DNA from: Sutterella sp. AM11-39
GTDB lineage: Bacteria > Pseudomonadota > Gammaproteobacteria > Burkholderiales > Burkholderiaceae_F
NCBI RefSeq assembly: GCF_003472385.1
Contig: NZ_QRLV01000005.1
Location: 87,563-151,562, forward strand
Length of the DNA: 64,000 nucleotides
Direction of reading: 5' to 3'
Positions within the stretch are counted from its first letter, which is position 1. Each line of letters starts with the position of its first letter. Below the pieces are notes generated by a model, which was given only the letters and a program-made list of their open reading frames with translations, was not told the DNA's origin and searched no databases. Shown here piece after piece: positions 1 through 7,743 of this stretch. A program made the position numbers and the translations under genes.

Positions 1-1203
1 CCCGATTTGCCCAAGGGCTATCAGATCAGCCAGTTCGAGCATCCGATCGTCAAGGGCGGCAAGGTGACCTTCCGCGTCGAACCCAAGTCGGGCGAACCGT
101 ATGTGAAGACCATTAATCTCACGCGCGCTCACTTGGAAGAAGACGCCGGCAAGAGTAACCATGGCGTTGTTGCCTACAAGTCCGGCATGGACTTGAACCG
201 CGCCGGCACGCCGCTGCTTGAAATCGTGACCGAACCGGAACTGCGCAGCTCGGCCGAAGCCGTCGGTTACGCCAAGGCGTTGCATGCTCTGGTCGTGTGG
301 CTTGGCATCTCCCGCGGCAACATGCAGGAAGGTAATTTCCGCTGTGACGCTAACGTTTCCGTGCGCCCGATGGGCAGCACCGAATTCGGCACGCGCTGCG
401 AAATTAAGAACCTCAACAGCTTCAAGTTCCTGCAGGAAGCCATTGACTACGAAGTGGCCCGCCAGATCGAACTGATCGAAAGCGGCGGCAAGGTAGTGCA
501 GGCTACGCGCCTGTACGATCCCGAGACGGGCGAAACCCGAGAAATGCGTACCAAGGAAGACTCCATGGACTATCGTTATTTCCCGGATCCCGATCTGTTG
601 CCGTGCGTGCTCACGCCCGAAGACATGGCCCGCATCCGCAGCGAGATGCCCGAACTGCCCGACGCCATGCGCGAACGTTTCGTGCGTGACATGGGACTGA
701 GCGAGTACGACGCCGCTGTGCTGACTGCCAGCAAGGACGTTGCCGACTACTTCTGTGCGTTGAGCGCCGTGGCGCCCGACAAGAAGATCGCCGCCAACTG
801 GGTGATGGGTGAAGTGGCCGCAAACGTCAATGCACAGGAAGGCATGACGTACGCTCAGGCGCCTGTGACGGCCGCCAAGCTTGCCGACATTCTGAAGCGT
901 CTGGCCGACGGTACGATCAACGGCAAGGGTGCCAAGCGCATCTTCTCGCTCATTTGGGAAGGCGCTGCGGAATCGGTCGATGAACTCATTGAAAAAGAGG
1001 GCCTAAAGCAGATTTCCGACAGCTCGGCCATCGAAGCGGTGATCGACGAGGTGCTCGCCAACAACGCCAAGATGGTTGAAGAGTTCAAGGCAGGCAAACA
1101 GAAGGCCTTTAACGCGCTCGTGGGCCAGGCTATGAAGGCCACCCGCGGCAAAGCCAATCCCAAGCAGGTCAACGAAATCCTCACCAAGAAACTCAACGGA
1201 TGA
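1..1203 (+). CDS. gatB: Asp-tRNA(Asn)/Glu-tRNA(Gln) amidotransferase subunit B, 5'-truncated by window edge
   Basis: The reading frame is open from base 1 and ends at TGA 1201-1203, so the first ~80 codons of a usual ~480-residue GatB lie before the window. GatB binds the mischarged Glu-tRNA(Gln) or Asp-tRNA(Asn) and works with GatA and GatC in the cytoplasm to amidate it. The visible part has the GatB kinase-like core ([42 protein letters not shown]) and the C-terminal YqeY-like tail ([16 protein letters not shown]). The stop overlaps the start of the next gene as ATGA. Identification is firm; only the start is missing. Confidence 0.96.
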   Translation, partial: PDLPKGYQISQFEHPIVKGGKVTFRVEPKSGEPYVKTINLTRAHLEEDAGKSNHGVVAYKSGMDLNRAGTPLLEIVTEPELRSSAEAVGYAKALHALVVWLGISRGNMQEGNFRCDANVSVRPMGSTEFGTRCEIKNLNSFKFLQEAIDYEVARQIELIESGGKVVQATRLYDPETGETREMRTKEDSMDYRYFPDPDLLPCVLTPEDMARIRSEMPELPDAMRERFVRDMGLSEYDAAVLTASKDVADYFCALSAVAPDKKIAANWVMGEVAANVNAQEGMTYAQAPVTAAKLADILKRLADGTINGKGAKRIFSLIWEGAAESVDELIEKEGLKQISDSSAIEAVIDEVLANNAKMVEEFKAGKQKAFNALVGQAMKATRGKANPKQVNEILTKKLNG

Positions 1204-1640
1204 GGATGGTCTCGTCTGAAAAAGTGCGCCTAACGCAGTTGCTGCGGGAAGTGCACTTTTTCGACCTCACGCGCCCGGGCCGTCTTTCGAGGACGGCCTT
1301 TTGGTGTGCTCTTCTGGCTCACCTTTTCTTTCTGGCCGTTTTGTTCATCGTGCCGTTTGAAACAGCATACCGATTACAGATGGAGCCTGACTCGGGTTTT
1401 GTTCTGTTCTGGATGAACGTGTTTTCGATCGCCGCTTTGGCTGCGCTTGTTCCGCTCAAGCGTCTGGCGGTTCGCCGCCTGCATGACGCCGACTTTTCGG
1501 GGTGGTGGCTGTGGCTTTTGGTCGTGCCCTGTCTGGGGTGGCTTGCGGTGACCGTTCTTCTGCTGCTGCCGAGCGCGCCCTTTCCCAATCGGTTTGATCG
1601 CTTTGCGGAACCGGAGGAAAGAAGAAAACAACAGCACTGA
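1200..1640 (+). CDS. DUF805 family inner-membrane protein
   Basis: A 146-residue protein with three hydrophobic segments (about residues 37-57, 67-85 and 99-123). It carries the DUF805 hallmarks: a GRLSRTAFW stretch before the first membrane segment, [12 protein letters not shown] in the middle and a PFPNRFD tail. The role of the family is unknown; members are small membrane proteins related to E. coli YhaH/YhaI. The ATG overlaps the gatB stop (ATGA at 1200-1203), which implies translational coupling with gatB. I see no sign that it acts in tRNA amidation. Confidence 0.8.
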   Translation: MRMVSSEKVRLTQLLREVHFFDLTRPGRLSRTAFWCALLAHLFFLAVLFIVPFETAYRLQMEPDSGFVLFWMNVFSIAALAALVPLKRLAVRRLHDADFSGWWLWLLVVPCLGWLAVTVLLLLPSAPFPNRFDRFAEPEERRKQQH

Positions 1641-1721
1641 AAAATTAAGGCCGACGATTCGCTTTCTGAGCAAAGATTAGTAGAATCCCGTAGCAGGGTT
1701 AATACTCATCTTTTCTCACGC

Positions 1722-1751
1722 TTGATGGTAACTTTTACCAAGGGCTAATAC
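1722..1751 (+). promoter_or_regulatory. sigma-70-like promoter upstream of porin
   Basis: TTGATG at 1722-1727 and TAATAC at 1746-1751 are separated by 18 bases. The predicted transcript would start near 1758, only a few bases before a terminator-like hairpin (1766-1800) and about 175 bases before the porin start codon. Confidence 0.45.
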
Positions 1752-1765
1752 TAGGTTTGAATGAC

Positions 1766-1800
1766 CCGACAGATCGCCGATGAGGTTTGTCGGTTTTTTT
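1766..1800 (+). terminator. Terminator-like hairpin in porin leader
   Basis: The arms CCGACA (1766-1771) and TGTCGG (1788-1793) pair perfectly and are followed at once by seven T (1794-1800). It lies downstream of the 1722-1751 promoter, so it may attenuate porin transcription rather than end the gatB-DUF805 transcript. Confidence 0.5.
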
Positions 1801-1934
1801 GTGCCTGTCGGAAAAGATCGGGTGAGACCGCAGGAGGGCTCAAAGTTTTTGAGCGGAGAAAAACAGGAGCTGTCGAATCGACCGCCGCAAGTCGCAGTCG
1901 AAAGGACGGCATAAAAAATCGGAAAGGATTTTTT

Positions 1935-3098
1935 GTGGAAAACAAGTTGTTGTCTTCCGTAAAGGCGGGTGCTGTCGGCGCCTGCGTATTCGGCTTGTCT
2001 CAGGCTGCGATGGCTGCCAACGTGCAGATCAGCGGCCAGATCGATACCTATATCGAGTCGTACACGGCCGGCGATAAGAACACCGTGCGTATGTCTTCGG
2101 GCGGTGGTGCCGGCGGCAGCCGCGTGACTTTTTCCGCAACGGAACAGATTAACGGTGCAACCGAAGCGTTCATGCGTTTGGAAATGGGGGTGCTGACGGA
2201 TCAGGGCACGAGTTCCGGCACACCTGACGTCAAATGGATCTTTGAGCGCGAAACCGTGGTGGGTGTGCGTGGCGAATTCGGTTCGATCAGTTTCGGCCGA
2301 CAGTACACGCCGCACTTCATGTCTTTGCCGATGAACGAAGCGGCAGGTCAGAGTTTGGGCAGCGCCATCGGTGCCTTCGGCATTCCCGGCATCGTGTCCA
2401 CCAATGGTATCGGTCTTCCCGGCAAGAATTCGTATGTTACCGGGGCGCGTCTGGCTACGACTCGCATGGACAATTCGATTCTGTACTCCACGCCTAACTT
2501 CTCCGGTTTTACGGGTTCGTTCATGGCGGCCTTTGGTGAACAGAAAACGGAGGAAGTTGACGGGACTATTGACCAGTCCAACAGTCGCGGCAACTTCTAC
2601 AACGCCGCTGCGCGCTATGTGAGAGGCGCGTTCTCCGGAAACATCAGTCTGGCCCTTTGGGACAACCCGATGGTGGGCGACTACACATTTGAAAACGTGT
2701 GGTTCGGCTCTTTGTCGGCGGCTTACGATTTCGGTTCGGCAAAGTTGCACATGAACTTCGTGTTCCGCGAATCCAAGGACGAAATGGCCCCGAACCTATG
2801 GGCAACGGCGCTCGGTGTGTCGATGCCAATGGGGACGGGCAAGTTCATCGTCACGGGCGGCTATCTGCACAATACCTCGGTGGATCACGCCGACGGTGTG
2901 AGCTGGGGTGTACGTTATGATTACCCGTTGAGCAAACGCACCTTCATCTACACCGGTGCATTCGGCGTTTATAACCAGGAAAACGCCAACTTTGCTCTGG
3001 CCGGCGGCGGCAGTTCCACGTTGCCTCCCGACATCGCCAAGGAAGAAAGCGGTTTGGGTAACCACATGTTCTTCCTGGGTCTCAATCACCGCTTCTAA
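1935..3098 (+). CDS. Gram-negative trimeric porin (Burkholderiales type)
   Basis: A 387-residue outer-membrane beta-barrel porin for passive diffusion of small hydrophilic solutes. I chose GTG 1935 because AAAGGA lies 7 bases upstream (1923-1928) and the first residues form a signal peptide ending ...LSQAAMA before ANVQISGQ, the usual start of a mature betaproteobacterial porin. The frame is open further upstream, but that stretch is not protein-like. The protein has porin_4-type features: alternating amphipathic strands, GEFGSISFGRQYT, GVRYDYPLSKRTFIY and a C-terminal NHRF ending in phenylalanine, the sorting signal for outer-membrane assembly. A terminator follows at 3117-3172. Confidence 0.9.
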   Translation: MENKLLSSVKAGAVGACVFGLSQAAMAANVQISGQIDTYIESYTAGDKNTVRMSSGGGAGGSRVTFSATEQINGATEAFMRLEMGVLTDQGTSSGTPDVKWIFERETVVGVRGEFGSISFGRQYTPHFMSLPMNEAAGQSLGSAIGAFGIPGIVSTNGIGLPGKNSYVTGARLATTRMDNSILYSTPNFSGFTGSFMAAFGEQKTEEVDGTIDQSNSRGNFYNAAARYVRGAFSGNISLALWDNPMVGDYTFENVWFGSLSAAYDFGSAKLHMNFVFRESKDEMAPNLWATALGVSMPMGTGKFIVTGGYLHNTSVDHADGVSWGVRYDYPLSKRTFIYTGAFGVYNQENANFALAGGGSSTLPPDIAKEESGLGNHMFFLGLNHRF

Positions 3099-3116
3099 AG
3101 CAATCCGAGAAAAAAG

Positions 3117-3172
3117 TCCCGGCCTGTCAGCCTTTCGCTTCGGCGAACGACTCGGCAGCCGGGATTCTTTTT
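3117..3172 (+). terminator. Rho-independent terminator of porin gene
   Basis: The arms TCCCGGC (3117-3123) and GCCGGGA (3158-3164) pair and are followed by TTCTTTTT (3165-3172). It sits 18 bases after the porin stop. Confidence 0.75.
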
Positions 3173-3187
3173 GAGGAGAGACTGATC

Positions 3188-3227
3188 GAATTCCGATTGA
3201 GGAGAGAGGAGAGGACAATCGGAATTC
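3188..3227. repeat. 11-bp perfect inverted repeat with polypurine loop
   Basis: GAATTCCGATT (3188-3198) and its exact reverse complement AATCGGAATTC (3217-3227) flank an 18-base loop made almost only of G and A. It lies between the convergent porin and cytochrome genes. Neither strand has an adjacent T run, so it is not a standard terminator. Confidence 0.6.
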
Positions 3228-3236
3228 GGAAGATGA

Positions 3237-3581
3237 TTAAGGCACCTTCGGGAAATTGAATTTGTGGCACTGTTCGCAGTAGTTCACTGTGGGTTCGTGC
3301 TGCATGTGGCACAGCGTGCAGTCTCCGTTGTGCGGAGCGGCGTGCGGATTGGGCTGAAGCTTTTCAGTTTTCTTGGCCATGGCAGCCTTCGGATGGCACT
3401 TGATGCAGGTGTTTTCATCCGGATACACGGGGTTCTTCATGTCGGGGCCGTGGCACATTTGGCAAGAAATACCGCGGGCGACGTGACGGTCCGCGCCGAA
3501 CTTTTCCGCTGCGCTAACTGTGCCGCAGGCGATCAAAGAAGCCAGACCGAGCGAAATCAAAAGTGTCTTCGAAAAAGACAT
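3237..3581 (-). CDS. Periplasmic tetraheme cytochrome c (flavocytochrome c heme subunit)
   Basis: A 114-residue exported protein with a signal peptide (residues 1-24, ending SAA) and four CXXCH heme sites at residues 40-44, 59-63, 88-92 and 102-106. Further histidines (33, 80, 84, 95) could be the distal ligands. The size and motif spacing match the tetraheme domain that is fused to the flavin domain in Shewanella Fcc3 fumarate reductase; here it is a separate protein. The flavoprotein gene lies just upstream on the same strand, so this cytochrome most likely hands quinol-derived electrons to that flavoprotein in the periplasm. AGGAG precedes the ATG at 3581. Three hairpins lie in the 138-base gap between the two genes. 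Confidence 0.88.
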   Translation of the reverse strand: MSFSKTLLISLGLASLIACGTVSAAEKFGADRHVARGISCQMCHGPDMKNPVYPDENTCIKCHPKAAMAKKTEKLQPNPHAAPHNGDCTLCHMQHEPTVNYCEQCHKFNFPKVP

Positions 3582-3618
3582 CGTGAGCTCCTGATACGTT
3601 GGTTCTTTTTGTTGGGGA

Positions 3619-3705
3619 AAAATTCTCTCTGACCCGGCACGTCCGTGCCGGGTCTAAGAGAACACTCTTATAGGAGATTGGAGGGCCGAAAGAAGACCGG
3701 CCCTC
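3619..3705 (-). promoter_or_regulatory. Three tandem stem-loops between flavoprotein and cytochrome genes
   Basis: Read in gene order, the hairpins are: 3705-3681 (8-bp arms GAGGGCCG/CGGCCCTC), 3670-3655 (6-bp arms TAAGAG/CTCTTA, loop of 4) and 3654-3631 (10-bp perfect arms GACCCGGCAC/GTGCCGGGTC, loop of 4). The last is followed on the minus strand by AGAGAGAATTTTT, a weak and offset T run. They could lower read-through into the cytochrome gene or protect the flavoprotein mRNA end. Confidence 0.6.
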
Positions 3706-3719
3706 TGGGAAAAACCGGA

Positions 3720-5234
3720 TTACTTGCCGGCAGCCGTACGGGCAGCGGTACGACCGAAGATGATGCAGTCGGCCACAGCAACGGTACCGAGACGAACCAT
3801 GCCGTGCACGCCGCCGGTGATTTCACCAGCTGCGTAGAGACCCGGGATCACCTGGCCGCGGGCGTTTTCAACCTGGGCCTTGTTGTTGATCACGAGACCG
3901 CCCATGCAGTGGTGCACACGCGGCCACAGGCGCACAACGTAGAAGGGGCCGTCGCCGTTCTGGACAGCGTCCTTGAACATCATGCAGTTGAAGTCCGGAT
4001 CCTTCTGAGCCTTGATGTAGCTGTCGAACTTCTCGTTGGTCTTCTTCAGTTCGTCGTACGGGATCTTGTACGTATCAGCGAGTTCCTTCAGGTTGGCGAC
4101 CTTCTTGATCACGCCGTTCTTCATGGCGCGGTCAAACAGTTCCGGCGTCATGTTCTTGCCGATGATCTTGTTTTCTGCGTTCTTGACGCAGGTGTAGATC
4201 AGGGTCGGATGGCCGATGGCAACGATGGCGTCGGCGCGAACCTTACGGTTGCCGGTTTCCTGAATGAAGCGCTTGCCGGTAGCCGGATCAATCATCGGGC
4301 CGTAACCGACAGCGGATTCCACAAAGAGCGGAGCCAGACCGAAGCCGTTTTCATCGGGGCTGGTCCACGGGCCGAGCTGAATCCAGTCCATCTGGATGGT
4401 GTTGGCACCGATCATCTGAGCAGCCTGCAGAGCGTCGCCCGTAGCACCCGGATGGTTGGTGGAGCCGAACTTCTCGTTCAGACGCGGATCGTGTTCCATA
4501 CGCATCTGGACGTTCTGGCTGAAGCCGCCGGCGGCGAGCAGAACACCCTTGGTGGCGCGGTAGTAGGCAACCTTGCCGGACTTTTCACGGCCGAAGCGAT
4601 AGTTTTCGCGGACCTTGACGCCGAGCACAGCGCCCTTGTCGTCAACAACGAGGTCATCGACGATCGTGCGCAACTGCACGGGGATGCCGTATTCCTGGCA
4701 CTTCTTGTACATCGGGTTGATGAAGCCGGAACCGGAGTTATTGGTCACGGCATGGCTACGGGGTACGGAGTGACCGCCGTGGAAGGTGACGGCCTTGAAC
4801 TGAACACCGACCTTCTTGAGCCATTCGTAGTTTTCAACGGAGCTGTCGGCGATGTGGCGTGCGAGTTCGGGGTGAGCCAGACCGCCGCCTGCCTTCATGA
4901 TGTCCTTGTAGAGGAGATCGGGATTGTCCTTGATACCGGCAGCCTTCTGCATGTCGGTACCGGCAGCAGCCACGGCGCCGCCGTTGATGATGGAGTTGCC
5001 GCCGTAGGAAGGCATCTTGTCGATGACGAGGACGTTCTTGATACCCTGTTCGTGGGCTTCAATGGCAGCGCCCAAACCGGCAAAACCCGTACCGACAATC
5101 AGGAAGTCAACTGTTTTGTCCCACTTGGCGGGAACCTTCACGGTCTGCGCAAGAACGGGGGCAGACACAACGCCGGCGGCACCGGCGGCAGCCAGAGAGC
5201 CGAGGAAGCTGCGGCGGGAAAGACTATTGGTCAC
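3720..5234 (-). CDS. Tat-exported FAD flavoprotein reductase (fumarate reductase/urocanate reductase family), substrate unknown
   Basis: A 504-residue periplasmic flavoprotein. It starts at GTG 5234, with AAGGAG at 5247-5242. The twin-arginine signal is SRRSFLG (residues 6-12), cleaved near residue 29. The FAD-binding motif is GTGFAGLGAA (48-57). Catalytic Arg/His residues of the Fcc3/UrdA family align with R330, H441 and R481. By my alignment to the UrdA in this same window, the two residues that set substrate choice are Gly288 (Tyr373 in UrdA) and Ser307 (Asp388 in UrdA). This is neither the fumarate nor the urocanate pattern, so the natural acceptor is unknown. There is no FMN-binding or heme domain; the tetraheme cytochrome downstream is the likely electron donor. 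Confidence 0.88.
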   Translation of the reverse strand: MTNSLSRRSFLGSLAAAGAAGVVSAPVLAQTVKVPAKWDKTVDFLIVGTGFAGLGAAIEAHEQGIKNVLVIDKMPSYGGNSIINGGAVAAAGTDMQKAAGIKDNPDLLYKDIMKAGGGLAHPELARHIADSSVENYEWLKKVGVQFKAVTFHGGHSVPRSHAVTNNSGSGFINPMYKKCQEYGIPVQLRTIVDDLVVDDKGAVLGVKVRENYRFGREKSGKVAYYRATKGVLLAAGGFSQNVQMRMEHDPRLNEKFGSTNHPGATGDALQAAQMIGANTIQMDWIQLGPWTSPDENGFGLAPLFVESAVGYGPMIDPATGKRFIQETGNRKVRADAIVAIGHPTLIYTCVKNAENKIIGKNMTPELFDRAMKNGVIKKVANLKELADTYKIPYDELKKTNEKFDSYIKAQKDPDFNCMMFKDAVQNGDGPFYVVRLWPRVHHCMGGLVINNKAQVENARGQVIPGLYAAGEITGGVHGMVRLGTVAVADCIIFGRTAARTAAGK

Positions 5235-5553
5235 TTTGTTTCTCCTTCACTTTGAACAAGTGTTTCGTAGTTTGGTCGAACGGTCGATTTTGACAACCTC
5301 TTCAACCTTCTGACGGTCAGTTTAGGACTAGTCAAAAAGGAGAGATACCCCTCTGCAAATAGGCTTAAACTAGGGTTTTTACGGACCAAAAATGGCGTTA
5401 AACCTCGGTTTTAAAAAGGTTTTTTCAAGGCTTAGGTGAACAATTGATCGGAGGTACGTCACAGTATGTACCTACAAAAAACAACGCACACCCCCGAAAC
5501 GAGGATGTGCGTTGATCATCGGTCATGCGTTCATACCGAACGCAAGAAACGGA
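5235..5553. other. Intergenic region between flavoprotein and porin genes
   Basis: This 319-base stretch contains the flavoprotein promoter region (minus strand) and the downstream porin's terminator (5475-5514). A weak promoter candidate for the flavoprotein is TTGTCA, on the minus strand at about 5297-5292. A 6-bp inverted repeat, AGGTAC (5452-5457) with GTACCT (5468-5473), lies next to the terminator. I see no open frame that looks coding. Confidence 0.5.
5475..5514 (-). terminator. Rho-independent terminator of second porin gene
   Basis: On the minus strand the arms AACGCACA (5513-5506) and TGTGCGTT (5490-5483) are followed by G and six T (5482-5476). It lies about 40 bases after the porin stop codon. 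Confidence 0.8.
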
Positions 5554-6738
5554 TTAGAAGCGATGCAGAATACCGGCCGTGAATTCAAAGCCGTACGGCG
5601 TAGCTTCTTCGTTAGTGCGATTGTTTTCAACCTTTTCCTGGGTGAAACCGGTCATCGCAAAGAAACTCGTGCGCTTGGACATCGGGTAATCGTAACCAAG
5701 TGCCACGAACCAGCGGTTGAAGTCAACGTCCATCGTATTGTCCATGTCTCGATAGGCGATCTGACCCTTGATGGTGCCGCCACCCAACGGATAGTTGGCA
5801 CCGAGGCTCACGCCGTAGCCATCAACGAACCCATAACCAGCACTCCCAGCAATGTGGCTCACACCGTCCAAAGTGACGCCGGCACGAGCATTGGTATTGA
5901 GCCACTGATCCTTGAAGTACTGCGCAAAAGCGATCAGCTTGAAACCGTTGCTGAATTCATAGTTGCCGCCGAGGGTCACGGTAAAGCCGTTGTCGACATC
6001 CGCGGTTTCATGGGCGGGGCTATCGATAGAGCCGTACATCGTCATGTCAGCAACCAAAACGGATTCCAGACCACCGTTCTGATAGCGCAAAGCCAGAGAG
6101 GCGTAACGGTCAGATTCTGCTTTGCTTTCTTCGCCAGTAACGACCTCGTTATCAATTGTGGAGGTCTTCTTACTGTCGTTCTTGAACGAATACATGGCAT
6201 AAGCTGTCAAGCCGGCAAACGTCGGAGTGACGTAGCTGATGGCGTTGTCAACGCGGGTCCAGTCGGAGGCGGTGACGGAACCGGAGCCAAACGCGAAAGT
6301 GTAGTTGGCAAAGAGCGGGTCAATGGCGCGGAACAGACCGTCGGCACCGAGCACGCTGCCGAACAGGGGCATGCGGCCGAACTGGAACTTACCAAACTTG
6401 GTGTGCAGGTCGATATGCGATTCGCGGTCGAAGATACGGCCGGTGTCGCGGGCTGCACCCAGAGCACCGGTATCGGAACGGAAGCCGGATTCAAGCACGA
6501 AGCCGACCTTGAAGTCCGGGCTGATTTCTTCCATGCCGCGCAGACCCCAACGGGAACCGAATTCCTTGCCTTCTTCCATCGAGAACTGGTTCTTCGTTTC
6601 AGCTCCGTCGTAGTCGCCGTTGCTGCTCGTGAACATCAGAGCGGGGTTGATCAAACCGTAGATTTCGACATTGGCCGCAGTCGCAGAGCCGGCAACGAAT
6701 GCGCCGAGCACCGACATGGCGATCAAAGACTTTTTCAT
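5554..6738 (-). CDS. Gram-negative trimeric porin (Burkholderiales type)
   Basis: A 394-residue outer-membrane porin with a classical signal peptide (MKKSLIAMSVLGAFVAGSATA), then ANVEIYGLINPALMFTSS, the typical first strand of betaproteobacterial porins. Other family traits are GSRWGLRGMEEI, LHTKFGKFQFGRM, ALGYDYPMSKRT and the C-terminal HRF. AAAGGAG lies just before the ATG. It differs clearly from the porin at 1935-3098, so the two are not a recent duplication. Its promoter region (6785-6867) holds a -10-like TATACT and two identical 10-base repeats, which suggests activator control. It lies between two flavoprotein reductase loci, and uptake of the electron acceptor is a plausible but unproven role. 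Confidence 0.92.
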   Translation of the reverse strand: MKKSLIAMSVLGAFVAGSATAANVEIYGLINPALMFTSSNGDYDGAETKNQFSMEEGKEFGSRWGLRGMEEISPDFKVGFVLESGFRSDTGALGAARDTGRIFDRESHIDLHTKFGKFQFGRMPLFGSVLGADGLFRAIDPLFANYTFAFGSGSVTASDWTRVDNAISYVTPTFAGLTAYAMYSFKNDSKKTSTIDNEVVTGEESKAESDRYASLALRYQNGGLESVLVADMTMYGSIDSPAHETADVDNGFTVTLGGNYEFSNGFKLIAFAQYFKDQWLNTNARAGVTLDGVSHIAGSAGYGFVDGYGVSLGANYPLGGGTIKGQIAYRDMDNTMDVDFNRWFVALGYDYPMSKRTSFFAMTGFTQEKVENNRTNEEATPYGFEFTAGILHRF

Positions 6739-6784
6739 TTGTTGTTTCTCCTTTGGGTAGAGGATTTATGACTCCACGGATTTG

Positions 6785-6867
6785 AGTATATGCGCCGAAG
6801 GAACGAGCAAATACATTAACCGTAAGGGGTAAAAACTGGCATAAACCCGTAATTCCAAAGGGGTAAA
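6785..6867 (-). promoter_or_regulatory. Porin promoter with two direct-repeat operator candidates
   Basis: On the minus strand TATACT (6790-6785) is a -10 candidate without a matching -35. AAGGGGTAAA (plus-strand reading) occurs exactly at 6824-6833 and again at 6858-6867. The copies are 34 bases apart and would sit near -50 and -85, as expected for an activator. Confidence 0.45.
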
Positions 6868-6903
6868 TTTCAGGAGGGTCGCTGTTTGGCCTTCGTTTTG
6901 CGT

Positions 6904-7743
6904 TTACTCCGGGTGCGTTTCCGCAAGGATCTTTTTGAGCGGATTGCGGTACAGATCGCTGGAGCGTTCTTCAATGTTTCGCAGCCAGCGATGCACCGGC
7001 AACATGCATTCGAGCTTGATCAGAGCGCTGTCGTTTTGTGGGATGTAGTTACCGGAACTCTTGAGATTTCCCAGAGCGCGCTCAAGCGCGGCTGCCGAAC
7101 AGTTGACGACGAACTGCAGCGCTTCGCCGCGCAGCGGCGCCGGCACGCGAATCCACGAGGTCCCGTCGATGACCTCTTCGCGACCGAACGCAACCGTCCA
7201 GGTGATGAAATAGGCCAGTAAACGATCTTCAACGCCAAGCATCGTATGCACACCGAATCCCAGACGATCCGACAGATTCACCAATTCGAATTCTCGGGCC
7301 ACAATCATCAGCATTTCCGGGTCTTTTTCGCAAAGACTGTAGAGAAGCGACTGGGGAACACTGATGACAACGCTTGGCACAAGGGCGTAGTAGCTGCCGA
7401 CACAGGGGCGATGCGAAAAGAAATTAAGGTTGCCGCATGCCAGGCGTCCGGGAATGGAAAACGCCATGCCGGGTTGTTTGACGCCGTAAATGGAACCGAA
7501 GCAGCGTCCGGTAATGCCGGATTTAACCATGACAAGCTTGTCGACTTTGTCGCTGACGTGTCCGAGCACGGGTTCGTTGGCTCCTAATTCCGTTTCTACA
7601 CCCCAGCGTTCGATCAGGGAACGAATTCGGGAGTGCAGCGGCGGGGCGAGCCACGGATAGGAAGGAATAGAGTAAGTATCGTCTGTCAGACGATTTCTAA
7701 AAACCCCGATTTCCTTGAGCCAGCTAGAGGAAGGCGGACGCAT
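6904..7743 (-). CDS. Crp/Fnr-like transcriptional regulator
   Basis: About 279 residues. The N-terminal two-thirds fit a diverged cyclic-nucleotide-binding (cupin-like) sensor domain. The C-terminal part, from about RVPAPLRGEALQFVVNCS, with a helix-turn-helix around CSAAALERALGNLKSSG and the wing YIPQNDSALIKLE, resembles the Crp DNA-binding domain. No cysteine cluster like that of FNR is visible at the N-terminus. I chose ATG 7743 because AAAAGG lies about 6 bases upstream; an ATG at 7806 is in frame but has no ribosome site. The gene lies between a porin gene and the divergent urdA, both candidate targets. The effector is unknown. Confidence 0.7.
   Translation of the reverse strand: MRPPSSSWLKEIGVFRNRLTDDTYSIPSYPWLAPPLHSRIRSLIERWGVETELGANEPVLGHVSDKVDKLVMVKSGITGRCFGSIYGVKQPGMAFSIPGRLACGNLNFFSHRPCVGSYYALVPSVVISVPQSLLYSLCEKDPEMLMIVAREFELVNLSDRLGFGVHTMLGVEDRLLAYFITWTVAFGREEVIDGTSWIRVPAPLRGEALQFVVNCSAAALERALGNLKSSGNYIPQNDSALIKLECMLPVHRWLRNIEERSSDLYRNPLKKILAETHPE

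Noticed and set aside
3645..5255. Long open frame on the plus strand (over 500 codons) across the flavoprotein gene
   Set aside because: It is antisense to a gene with a Tat signal, FAD motif and catalytic residues; its composition is an out-of-frame shadow without family motifs.
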